This document shows, piece after piece, positions 54,434 to 62,535 of a stretch of DNA of 64,000 nt (position 1 is the first letter of the stretch; each line of letters begins with the position of its first letter). The stretch covers positions 1 through 64,000 of the forward strand of contig NZ_AEWH01000012.1 in assembly GCF_000190475.1 (NCBI RefSeq), in the 5' to 3' direction. The DNA is from Ornithinibacillus scapharcae TW25. Lineage in GTDB: Bacteria > Bacillota > Bacilli > Bacillales > Amphibacillaceae. The notes below the pieces were generated by a model. It made no database searches. It saw only the letters and a list, made by a program, of their open reading frames with translations, and was not told the origin of the DNA. The position numbers and the translations under genes were made by a program.

Positions 54434-55096
54434 TTGAGTAATGAAAAAAAACCTTTTTACAAAAAGTTCTGGTTCTGGTTATTAGTTATTATTGTGGTTA
54501 TTATCATTGCAACTAGTGGTGGAGATGATGAGGACGGTACAGCCGACAATACTAATGACACCAATACCGAAACAACCGAAGATAAAAACGAGGATACAAA
54601 CGACGCTGTTGACGAGGGAACAGAAGAAGGTAATAATGATGAAGCGGTTGAAGAAGATACAGGAACCAAGACAGCTAAAATTGGTGAACCAGCTACAACT
54701 GGCGATGTAACCTTTACTGTCAACGGAGTTGAGGAAGCAACAGAAATCAAATCTGATAATCAATTTATTGAGAATGCAACTACTTCAGGAAAATTCGTTA
54801 TTGTCGATGTGAATGTCAAAAATGGTAAAAGCGAGGCAATCACAATAAATTCAAGCTTCTTTAAAATAGTGACAGATGATGGTGTAGAGTATGACCCGTC
54901 AACAAGTGTTGAGGTGACGATGGCTCTCGGAGATGCAGCATCCGAATTCTTTCTAGAACAAATTAATCCAAACCTAGACAAAACTGGTAAAGTAGTGTTC
55001 GAAGTAGCGGCTGATGTTGACCTATCGAAGACTGTCTTAAGAGCGCAAACAGGTTTCTTCGGGACTGAGTCAATTGATATTTTGTTAGCACAGTAA
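54434..55096 (+). CDS. DUF4352 extracellular protein with membrane anchor
   Basis: 220 residues. An N-terminal basic region and helix (KKFWFWLLVIIVVIIIATSG) anchor the protein. An acidic Asp/Glu/Thr/Asn-rich linker (about 30-75) is followed by a telokin-like immunoglobulin domain (DUF4352) from about 80 (IGEPATTGDVTFTVNGVEEA). The start is a TTG with AGGAGG 9 nt upstream. These are usually lipoproteins or membrane proteins facing outward; the ligand is unknown. A terminator follows directly. Confidence 0.8.
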   Translation: MSNEKKPFYKKFWFWLLVIIVVIIIATSGGDDEDGTADNTNDTNTETTEDKNEDTNDAVDEGTEEGNNDEAVEEDTGTKTAKIGEPATTGDVTFTVNGVEEATEIKSDNQFIENATTSGKFVIVDVNVKNGKSEAITINSSFFKIVTDDGVEYDPSTSVEVTMALGDAASEFFLEQINPNLDKTGKVVFEVAADVDLSKTVLRAQTGFFGTESIDILLAQ

Positions 55097-55101
55097 CAAT
55101 T

Positions 55102-55131
55102 AGAGGTGACCTTAATGGTCCCTCTTTTTAG
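55102..55131 (+). terminator. Terminator of the DUF4352 gene
   Basis: AGAGG(T)GACC and GGTCCCTCT with a loop of 5-6 nt, followed by TTTTTAG. Confidence 0.75.
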
Positions 55132-55302
55132 TTTTTTAGGGCTCTTCTTCTAGTATTTGTATTGTTCAATTTCTACTTCACTTTCTAGTAAATATCGGTT
55201 CTATTATGGTAAAGTATTTGGCATAGAAGCACAATGAAGTGTAAATCGAAGTAATAACTTGACATAGCAAAACAAACGTAGTACTCTATTCAATGAACTA
55301 AA

Positions 55303-55325
55303 TGACCAATTTATTCAAACGGTCA
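55303..55325 (+). promoter_or_regulatory. TetR operator upstream of the regulator gene
   Basis: TGACC, 13 nt, GGTCA. The same arrangement with the same spacing occurs before the YhgE-like gene, so both are likely sites of the TetR regulator encoded between them. It lies 17 nt before the regulator start, suited for autorepression. Confidence 0.7.
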
Positions 55326-55341
55326 AATAGGTGGTGAGTAA

Positions 55342-55926
55342 ATGGAGATTGATCGAAAGAAGAAAATTGTTGAGGCTGCTACACAATCCTTTGCTTTATT
55401 TGGCTATAAAGCTACTACGATGGAACAAATCGCCAAAATAGCTAATGTCGGTAAAGGGACAATCTATACTTTCTTTAAAAATAAAGAAGAGCTTTTCCGA
55501 TTAATTATGGAAGATTTAATTAGGGAAATGAAGATTGCGGCAGAAGAGACTTATGAAGAAAACTTGTCTTTTCAGGAATATGTCCATCGTGCTATTTACA
55601 AAATGTTGGAGTATCGACTAGAGCATCAATTAGCCATAAAACTATTTGAAGAAGGAAAACTAGGTACACCAGAAGTAGTGGAAGCATTAAATTTCTTTGA
55701 AGATGCCATTATAAATTATATTAGTCATATTCTAGATGACGCTATTCGTAAAGGCTATATCGTTCCGTGCAATTCAAAAATTACCGCATTTATTATTTTA
55801 AAAATGTATATTGCATTAATTTTTGATTGGGAGAGAAATAATCCTTCTCTTTCCAAAGAAGAAATTGCTGAACTACTAAAAATATACATTTTTGAAGGTT
55901 TGTCTTTAAAAGATAATGGTGTTTAA
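55342..55926 (+). CDS. TetR-family regulator (YhgD-like)
   Basis: 194 residues. The HTH (about 10-55) reads IVEAATQSFALFGYKATTMEQ and the recognition part NVGKGTIYTFFKNKEELF. The C-terminal ligand domain has no assigned effector. It precedes the YhgE/Pip gene, as yhgD precedes yhgE in B. subtilis, and paired operators lie before both genes, so it probably represses both. Confidence 0.88.
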   Translation: MEIDRKKKIVEAATQSFALFGYKATTMEQIAKIANVGKGTIYTFFKNKEELFRLIMEDLIREMKIAAEETYEENLSFQEYVHRAIYKMLEYRLEHQLAIKLFEEGKLGTPEVVEALNFFEDAIINYISHILDDAIRKGYIVPCNSKITAFIILKMYIALIFDWERNNPSLSKEEIAELLKIYIFEGLSLKDNGV

Positions 55927-55998
55927 ATCATTATTGCTTTATTGAGAAGCAACTACCAGGATTATCAAATTAGATGATCCTATTATTTTCCACCAATT

Positions 55999-56021
55999 TG
56001 ACCGAAATACTGTTTTGGTCA
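55999..56021 (+). promoter_or_regulatory. TetR operator upstream of the YhgE-like gene
   Basis: TGACC, 13 nt, GGTCA: identical half-sites and spacing to the site at 55303-55325. It lies 28 nt before the ATG of the YhgE-like gene. Confidence 0.7.
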
Positions 56022-56049
56022 CTTATTCATACCGTAAGGAGGATTTAGA

Positions 56050-58512
56050 ATGAATGGTGTTAAATTATTCGGCAAGGAATTACAACGTATTGTAAAAGAC
56101 AAGAAATTATTTATCCCAATCATTGCCATCTTATTAGTACCATTAATCTATGCTGGAATGTTCCTTTGGTCTTTCTTAGACCCGTATGCAAAGATGGATG
56201 AGCTACCAGTAGCGGTAGTTAATAATGATGAAGGTGCAATGATGGAAGATATCAGTCTCCACCTTGGTAATGAGTTAGTCAACAGTCTGGAAGAAAGTGA
56301 AGCTTTTGACTTTCATTTTATTTCGGACAAGGAAGCGATGAAAGGCTTGGATGATTTAACTTATTATATGGTTATCAAGATTCCAGAGAATTTTTCACAA
56401 AATGCAACAACATTGCTGGACCAGGATCCACAAAAGCTTCAATTAGAGTACATTTCTAATGACAGCTATAATTTTTTAGCTAGTCAAATTGGTGAAACAG
56501 CCATTAGTCAAATACAGTCCACCATGTCACATGAAGTTTCCAAGACATATGCCGAAACGTTATTTTCTAAAGTAACCGAAATGTCTGATGGGTTTAAGGA
56601 AGCTAGTGATGGATCGAAGCAATTAAACGATGGTGCAATTGATTTAAAAGGTGGAGCAACTGAAATTAGAGATAATCTAGAGATATTGGCATCGAAGTCC
56701 ATTGAATTCCAAAATGGGATTAGTACGGCTCAGGTTGGTATGAGTGATTTAACCAATGGTACAGAAGAGCTTTTAACAGGTGTAGGACAATTAACGGATG
56801 CCAGTGGACAATTATTAAGTGGGTCAGCAAAACTAAATAATGGTACCAATTCTTTAGTAGACGGACTCGCTGATGCTACAAGTGGTGCGGTAACACTTAA
56901 TGAAAATATTCCACAGCTTATAGTAGGTACGGAGGAAGTCCTAGAAGGTTTAAAACAGTTTCAAGCATCACTTCCTACTGAACTTGCAAGTGGTATAAGT
57001 GAACAATTAGCAGGTAGCTCTGGAGAAATGAGCGCGGGCATCAATCAACTACATGCTAACATTACTTCTGGACTATCTGATGAGCTAGTTCCTAATTTAT
57101 CTGAAGGACTTGCGCAAGGTACTGCGGAACAAATTGCTGGTAACATTTTAAGTAGTCAACAACAACAACTGGAACAACTAGATCAGCTATTAACTTCTTA
57201 TGAAGTAGAAGAAAAAGAAGCTATCTTATCCGCTTTTGCAACTAACACAACTTCTAAAGAGGAATTGACGGATGATTTATATCAATCGCTACAACCAAGT
57301 ATCAGAGCGGGAGTTGCTGCAGGAGTTGCTGAATCCACCCAAAGTATTGATAGAGGATTTGATCAATACCAAAAGGAATTAACTAAACAGTTATCAGATA
57401 GCAATATGGAAAAGCAAATTGCTGATTCCACCGATCCCGTATTTAACAATTTAGCTAATGGTCTATCTATCATTAATAGTGGTCAATTAGATGTACAAAA
57501 CGGGATAAGTATTCTAACTAATGGATTACACGAAATAAATGCTGGAGCAATTCAAGTCGGAAACGGGCAAAATGATTGGTATACCAATATGCAGCTGTTT
57601 GCAGATAAAATGGACGAAATGAAACTTGGCGTTGCCCGATTAAATGATGGCTCCCTCCAACTTAATAATGGGATGAATCAATTAATGGAAGGTGCTACTC
57701 AATTCAGCGATGGATCTGAAAGATTAACAGATGGTGCAACACAGCTTTCAGAAGGTACGAATGAGCTTCAAGATGGTACAGAAGAGTTAGCTACTAAATT
57801 AGCAGATGCATCTAAAAAAGTGGGAAGCATTCACACGGATAACAGCACGTATGATATGATGGCTAGTCCAATTGACTTGGAAATCCATCACGCTAACGAG
57901 GTTCCAAATTATGGTACTGGATTTGCACCATACTTCATATCTCTAGGATTATTCGTTGGTGCTTTGTTATTAACTATTATTTTCCCATTAAATGATACAG
58001 CAGGAATTCCAAAGACTGGAATTAGCTGGTTTTTAAGTAAATTCGGTGTCATGGCATTGGTAGGTATTATTCAGGCTATTCTTACTGACTTTATTATTCT
58101 GTATGGATTAGATATTAAGGTTCAAAGTGTTCCGTTATTCTTCTTGTTCAGCATGATGACAAGTTTAACCTTTATTACATTAATCCAGTTTTTAGTAACT
58201 ACATTCAACAATCCAGGACGATTTGTTGCGATTATTATATTAATCTTACAATTAACAAGTAGTGCAGGAACTTTCCCATTGGAAGTAATTCCAAAGGCGG
58301 TTCAATGGTTTAATCCACTACTACCGATGACTTATTCGGTTTCAGGGTTTAAAGCTGTTATTTCTAACGGAGATTACAACTTTATGTGGCATAATGCCGG
58401 TATTTTATTTGCCTTTATGGGAGTTTCCATTATCCTTACAATTGGATACTTTATATGGAAACACAAAAAACAATTTGTGAAAAACAACCAAGAAGAAGCA
58501 GGAATCGCATAA
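56050..58512 (+). CDS. YhgE/Pip-family membrane protein
   Basis: 820 residues. One N-terminal membrane segment (about 20-45), a very long outside part (50-630), and about five C-terminal membrane segments of the ABC-2 type (630-800). The outside part contains many short repeats of the LNDG..QLxxG kind (for example LNNGMNQLMEG, LTDGATQLSEG) that form coiled helices. Relatives are the phage infection protein Pip of Lactococcus and EsaA of type VII secretion. A substrate is not known. Under control of the TetR regulator upstream. Confidence 0.88.
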   Translation: MNGVKLFGKELQRIVKDKKLFIPIIAILLVPLIYAGMFLWSFLDPYAKMDELPVAVVNNDEGAMMEDISLHLGNELVNSLEESEAFDFHFISDKEAMKGLDDLTYYMVIKIPENFSQNATTLLDQDPQKLQLEYISNDSYNFLASQIGETAISQIQSTMSHEVSKTYAETLFSKVTEMSDGFKEASDGSKQLNDGAIDLKGGATEIRDNLEILASKSIEFQNGISTAQVGMSDLTNGTEELLTGVGQLTDASGQLLSGSAKLNNGTNSLVDGLADATSGAVTLNENIPQLIVGTEEVLEGLKQFQASLPTELASGISEQLAGSSGEMSAGINQLHANITSGLSDELVPNLSEGLAQGTAEQIAGNILSSQQQQLEQLDQLLTSYEVEEKEAILSAFATNTTSKEELTDDLYQSLQPSIRAGVAAGVAESTQSIDRGFDQYQKELTKQLSDSNMEKQIADSTDPVFNNLANGLSIINSGQLDVQNGISILTNGLHEINAGAIQVGNGQNDWYTNMQLFADKMDEMKLGVARLNDGSLQLNNGMNQLMEGATQFSDGSERLTDGATQLSEGTNELQDGTEELATKLADASKKVGSIHTDNSTYDMMASPIDLEIHHANEVPNYGTGFAPYFISLGLFVGALLLTIIFPLNDTAGIPKTGISWFLSKFGVMALVGIIQAILTDFIILYGLDIKVQSVPLFFLFSMMTSLTFITLIQFLVTTFNNPGRFVAIIILILQLTSSAGTFPLEVIPKAVQWFNPLLPMTYSVSGFKAVISNGDYNFMWHNAGILFAFMGVSIILTIGYFIWKHKKQFVKNNQEEAGIA

Positions 58513-58527
58513 AATGAAGAACATCCA

Positions 58528-58563
58528 AACCCATTCGCTACATACATAGCGAATGGTTCTTTC
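58528..58563 (+). terminator. Terminator of the YhgE-like gene
   Basis: CCATTCGCTA and TAGCGAATGG form a 10-bp stem followed by TTCTTTC. Confidence 0.75.
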
Positions 58564-58653
58564 ATAAGCGTAAAATAATTTACAATCTAGTATAATTGGA
58601 TACTTATGGTAAAGTATAATACATGATGTAAATACTGAAAGAAGATGATATGA

Positions 58654-60711
58654 ATGACACCAAACCAACAAGCCAATAACTTAATTACTGAAAAGTCACC
58701 ATACCTACTCCAACACGCCTACAATCCAGTAAACTGGTACCCTTGGGGGGAAGAAGCTTTTGAAAAAGCAAAACAAGAAAACAAACCAATTTTTCTATCA
58801 ATCGGTTATTCCACTTGCCATTGGTGCCATGTCATGGCCCATGAATCATTCGAAGACGAAGAAGTAGCCAAACTAATTAATGATCACTATATCGCCATAA
58901 AAGTAGATCGGGAGGAACGGCCAGATGTCGACTCCATTTACATGAAGGTCTGTCAGATGATGGCTGGTCATGGTGGATGGCCACTGACCATTTTTATGAC
59001 TCCAGACAAGATTCCTTTCTATGCGGGAACTTATTTTCCAAAGGAGAGCAAATATGGACGTCCAGGCATTAAGGAAGCTCTAGAGCAATTACATATAAAA
59101 TATACGACCGATCCAGAACATATTGCTGATGTAACGGAAAGTGTTCGGGAAGCCTTAGATAACACGATTAGAGAAAAAAGCAACAATCGCCTAACAATTG
59201 AAACGGTTGATCAAGCCTTCCAACAACTTGGAAGAGGGTTTGATTTTACTTACGGGGGATTTTGGGAAGCGCCTAAGTTTCCACAACCACAGAATCTATT
59301 ATTCCTGATGAGGTATTATCACTTCAGCGGAAAAACCGCAGCACTTAAGATGGTCGAAAGCACGTTACAAAATATGGCTGCAGGTGGTATTTGGGACCAT
59401 ATTGGTTATGGTTTTGCTCGATATTCGACTGATGAAAAGTGGCTTGTCCCACACTTTGAGAAGATGCTGTATGATAATGCCTTATTATTAATGGTTTACA
59501 CAGAATGCTATCAAATCACGAAAAAACCATTCTACAAAAATATTGCAGAACAAATAATTACCTTTATTAAGCGCGAAATGACTAGTAAAGATGGTGCATT
59601 TTACTCTGCAATTGATGCGGATTCTGAAGGGGTAGAAGGAAAGTATTATGTATGGGCAGATGAGGAGATTTACGATATTCTGGGTGAAGATTTAGGTGAG
59701 ATCTATACCACCACTTATGGGATTACCCCTTTTGGTAATTTTGAAGGAAAGAATATCCCAAATCTAATTCGTGCTAACCTTGAAAGTGTTGCAGAAGAAT
59801 TTGACCTCACGCTAAGTGAACTAACATCCCAATTAGAAACTGCTCGTCTGACATTACTCCAGGAACGTGAAAAACGAGTGTATCCACATGTAGATGACAA
59901 AGTCCTCACGTCGTGGAATGCCATGATGATTGCAGGTTTAGCAAAGGCGAGCCGTGTTTTTCAAAATCAAGATTATGTAACTTTGGCAAAAAGAGCACTC
60001 TCTTTTCTTGAGGAAAACATAGTAGTAGATGGCGATTTGATGGCCCGGTATCGTGAGGGAGAAACGAAATATCATGCTTATCTTGATGACTATGCTTATC
60101 TAATTTGGGCCTATATAGAATTGTATCAATTGGAATTTGACCTAACCTATCTCTCCAAAGCAAAAGCACAATTAAATATCATGATAGAGTTATTCTGGGA
60201 TCCACATCATGGTGGTTTCTTCTTCAGCGGAAAAAATAATGAAAAGCTTATCTCCAATGATAAAGAAATTTACGACGGTGCAACTCCTTCAGGTAATAGT
60301 GTGGCAGCACTCATGTTAGGTCAGATGGCTAGTTTAACTGGCGAGGTAGATTATTTAGACAAAATAAATGAAATGTATTCTACCTTCTATGAAGACATGA
60401 TGAAGCAACCTTCAGCTGGTGTTTTCTTCCTACAAAGCTTGCTGTTAACTGAGAACCCGACAAAAGAAGTGGTTGTACTAGGTCATGATGAAAATGTACA
60501 AGAGTTTCTAAATCATGTTCAGGATAAATATGCCCCTAATATTGCTTTACTAGTTGCTGTTACACCGGGGCAGTTAATAGAAGTTGCTCCTTTTGCTGCT
60601 AATTACAAAATGGTTAATAATCAAACAACCATTTATGTATGTGAAAACTTTGCTTGTCAGCAACCAACCAATGATATTATTGCTGCGTTAGCTTCTTTAG
60701 GAATAAAGTAA
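58654..60711 (+). CDS. YyaL-type thioredoxin-domain protein (DUF255)
   Basis: 685 residues. An N-terminal thioredoxin-like DUF255 domain carries [16 protein letters not shown] (CxxC at about 51-54), typical of the YyaL/spermatogenesis-associated protein 20 family, followed by an (alpha/alpha)6 barrel like N-acylglucosamine 2-epimerases. The motif [15 protein letters not shown] near 325 is family-specific. The biochemical role is not settled. The gene is monocistronic, between two terminators. Confidence 0.88.
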   Translation: MTPNQQANNLITEKSPYLLQHAYNPVNWYPWGEEAFEKAKQENKPIFLSIGYSTCHWCHVMAHESFEDEEVAKLINDHYIAIKVDREERPDVDSIYMKVCQMMAGHGGWPLTIFMTPDKIPFYAGTYFPKESKYGRPGIKEALEQLHIKYTTDPEHIADVTESVREALDNTIREKSNNRLTIETVDQAFQQLGRGFDFTYGGFWEAPKFPQPQNLLFLMRYYHFSGKTAALKMVESTLQNMAAGGIWDHIGYGFARYSTDEKWLVPHFEKMLYDNALLLMVYTECYQITKKPFYKNIAEQIITFIKREMTSKDGAFYSAIDADSEGVEGKYYVWADEEIYDILGEDLGEIYTTTYGITPFGNFEGKNIPNLIRANLESVAEEFDLTLSELTSQLETARLTLLQEREKRVYPHVDDKVLTSWNAMMIAGLAKASRVFQNQDYVTLAKRALSFLEENIVVDGDLMARYREGETKYHAYLDDYAYLIWAYIELYQLEFDLTYLSKAKAQLNIMIELFWDPHHGGFFFSGKNNEKLISNDKEIYDGATPSGNSVAALMLGQMASLTGEVDYLDKINEMYSTFYEDMMKQPSAGVFFLQSLLLTENPTKEVVVLGHDENVQEFLNHVQDKYAPNIALLVAVTPGQLIEVAPFAANYKMVNNQTTIYVCENFACQQPTNDIIAALASLGIK

Positions 60712-60733
60712 AGAGGTGCATTTGCACCTCTTT
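60710..60733. terminator. Bidirectional terminator
   Basis: AAAGAGGTGCA and TGCACCTCTTT form a near-perfect hairpin between the convergent YyaL-type and AhpD-like genes. Confidence 0.85.
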
Positions 60734-61091
60734 AATGCTTTAACTCCTGTAAATCCTGAATACTATCCTGTACTAATGTTACCGCTTGGCTCATTGCTGC
60801 TCCTCCACCAAATGCTGCGGTTACACCAATAGTTTCAAGAATTTCTTCTTCTGAACAGCCTTGGTCTAAACAACCCTTCGTGTGATAAATAATACAATAT
60901 TCATCCTGTGCATATAGACTAACAGCTAGTGCGATAAGTTGTTTTTGTTTTTGGGATAATACCCCTTCTTTAAAACATTCTTCCGTAAACGCATTATAGA
61001 GCTCTGCAAGCTTGGGCATTTTCTTCGTAAAAGTACCAATTCCTTCTTTATAATCCATTAGTGCTTCTTCTGTTATGTTTCTAGCTTCCAC
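60732..61091 (-). CDS. AhpD-like / carboxymuconolactone decarboxylase-family protein
   Basis: 119 residues from a GTG start. The all-helical CMD fold is seen with LIALAVSLYAQDEYCIIYHT near 48; the redox pair is Cys with His (CxxYH) rather than CxxC. Family members act as peroxidase partners or decarboxylases. No peroxiredoxin is nearby, so the exact role is open. Confidence 0.83.
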   Translation of the reverse strand: MEARNITEEALMDYKEGIGTFTKKMPKLAELYNAFTEECFKEGVLSQKQKQLIALAVSLYAQDEYCIIYHTKGCLDQGCSEEEILETIGVTAAFGGGAAMSQAVTLVQDSIQDLQELKH

Positions 61092-61297
61092 TAAAATTCA
61101 TCTCCATTCACTTTCTATTTTCGAATATAGTATGAGCTATTTTTGGAAGAGTACTCTTGACTTTATGGAAAGATATTGAAATTACCTTCAAAATTTGAAT
61201 AAAGCCCAAGCGTACCAGGTAAATTCTTAGGCATTTCGTATCATTAGCGACATTTATAGCAGTCCGATATAATAGAAATAGGAAGGGGTTATGTAAT

Positions 61298-61435
61298 ATG
61301 ATTAAAGTGAAAATGAATGTGCAAACTGCCTACCATGGAGAACTTTTCCGAGCGGGAAAAGTATATGAAGTAGATGAAACAACAGCAAAACGTTGGATTG
61401 CTAGTAAATTAGCTGTTGCTGTTGAAGAAGAGTAG
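61298..61435 (+). CDS. Short YqbF-like protein
   Basis: 45 residues: MIKVKMNVQTAYHGELFRAG then KVYEVDETTAKRWIASKLAV. It resembles the small N-terminal domain of YqbF-type phage proteins (a hydrophilic beta-hairpin with a helix). AGGAAGGGG precedes the ATG and a TATAAT stands at 61270-61275. It stands alone here, without phage genes. Too short for most gene callers. Confidence 0.62.
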   Translation: MIKVKMNVQTAYHGELFRAGKVYEVDETTAKRWIASKLAVAVEEE

Positions 61436-61465
61436 TTTTATTATGTTGAGAGAATAATGGATATT

Positions 61466-61506
61466 AAAAAACTCCCGTTAGCTGTGTAGACACTGACGGG
61501 AGTTTT
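61466..61506. terminator. Bidirectional terminator
   Basis: AAAACTCCCGT and ACGGGAGTTTT, an 11-bp stem with a long loop, between the small gene and the ferredoxin gene. Confidence 0.82.
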
Positions 61507-61516
61507 ACTCTATCAA

Positions 61517-61756
61517 TTAACGATTCGCAAAGAATTCCTCTGCCTTTTCTAAGAAAATTTCTTGTTCTGGTGTTAGATCATATTCCTCTTCTATCGCTGC
61601 AACTGGGCAAGCTGCTTTACAAGCTCCACAGTCGATACAAATATCAGGATCTATGTAAAATTGATCTGGACCTTCCTCTATACAATCAACTGGGCATACA
61701 CTAACACATTCTGCTGCCTTTTCTTGTCTGCATGGATCTAAGATAACAAAAGCCAT
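61517..61756 (-). CDS. Ferredoxin with two iron-sulfur clusters
   Basis: 79 residues. The first cluster region is CRQEKAAECVSVCPVDC, in which the wide spacing of the first Cys suggests a 3Fe-4S or 7Fe type; the second is CIDCGACKAACP, a classic 4Fe-4S site. It is a cytosolic electron carrier of the kind found in many bacilli. No redox enzyme is beside it. Confidence 0.92.
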   Translation of the reverse strand: MAFVILDPCRQEKAAECVSVCPVDCIEEGPDQFYIDPDICIDCGACKAACPVAAIEEEYDLTPEQEIFLEKAEEFFANR

Positions 61757-61951
61757 ATATTTTAACCCTCCCCTAATACGGTAATTTTAAGAAACTCGCA
61801 TTTTCAAATCCTTGTTAAATGCGCTCGTTTTATTCTATAGGCAGGAAAATAGTGATTCACATCTTTCTGCCAAGGTATATCTATATTTTAATGATACAAC
61901 TTGTTTCACTTCAAGTAAACCGCTTCACGAAATGTTCATTTCTACTTGACT

Positions 61952-62392
61952 CTATTCTAATCGCTTGACCATCACGATATGTTCTCCAATCGGTGGTAAA
62001 TCAAAAACCTCACCATGTGCCTGGAATCCTAACCTTTCATAATACCCTTGTACAGAGGTTCTACCATTACACCATAGAATAGTATGATTCTTTTGCTTCA
62101 CTATTTCCACTGCAAAACTTACCACTAGTCTACCTGCTCCTAACTTACGAAACGCTACATCCGTGGCCATTGCACGTAAACGGAACTGATTATCTTCGAG
62201 GAGGTCGGGATGTTTTTCCTTATAAAATGAAGCTATAGTAATTAAGTTACCTTGATAGAATGCCCCAACATGAAAGGTATCCTCCGCGTAGTCTGCATCA
62301 TACTTACATGCTTCAAAAGGCTGGCTTGGACGTAGGATGGTATGTCTTAAATGATAGGTATCCTCCGGTTTTATTCTTTTCACTTCTAGCAT
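61952..62392 (-). CDS. GNAT-family acetyltransferase
   Basis: 146 residues of the GNAT fold. The acetyl-CoA site is RKLGAGRLVVSFAVE near 85, and the C-terminal GYYERLGFQAHG is typical. The acceptor cannot be told. It stands alone. Confidence 0.85.
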   Translation of the reverse strand: MLEVKRIKPEDTYHLRHTILRPSQPFEACKYDADYAEDTFHVGAFYQGNLITIASFYKEKHPDLLEDNQFRLRAMATDVAFRKLGAGRLVVSFAVEIVKQKNHTILWCNGRTSVQGYYERLGFQAHGEVFDLPPIGEHIVMVKRLE

Positions 62393-62483
62393 AAGCTCAA
62401 TCCCCCATCAACTAAAAATCCCCCATACTATTATATTCTATTTTCTAGGCTAAATTTCCTGCGAAATCTTCACAAAATCTCGA

Positions 62484-62520
62484 CAAAAAAACTGCCTAAG
62501 ATAGTACTACCTAGACAGTT
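62484..62520 (-). terminator. Terminator of topB
   Basis: On the minus strand AACTGTCTAG pairs with CTTAGGCAGTT (with mismatches in the stem), followed by TTTTTTT. Confidence 0.7.
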
Positions 62521-62535
62521 CAAAGTATATATCTA

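Noticed and set aside
54457-54763. Antisense open frames of 93-97 codons in the DUF4352 gene
   Set aside because: They mirror the Asp/Glu/Thr linker of the real gene and give Ser/Val-rich nonsense.
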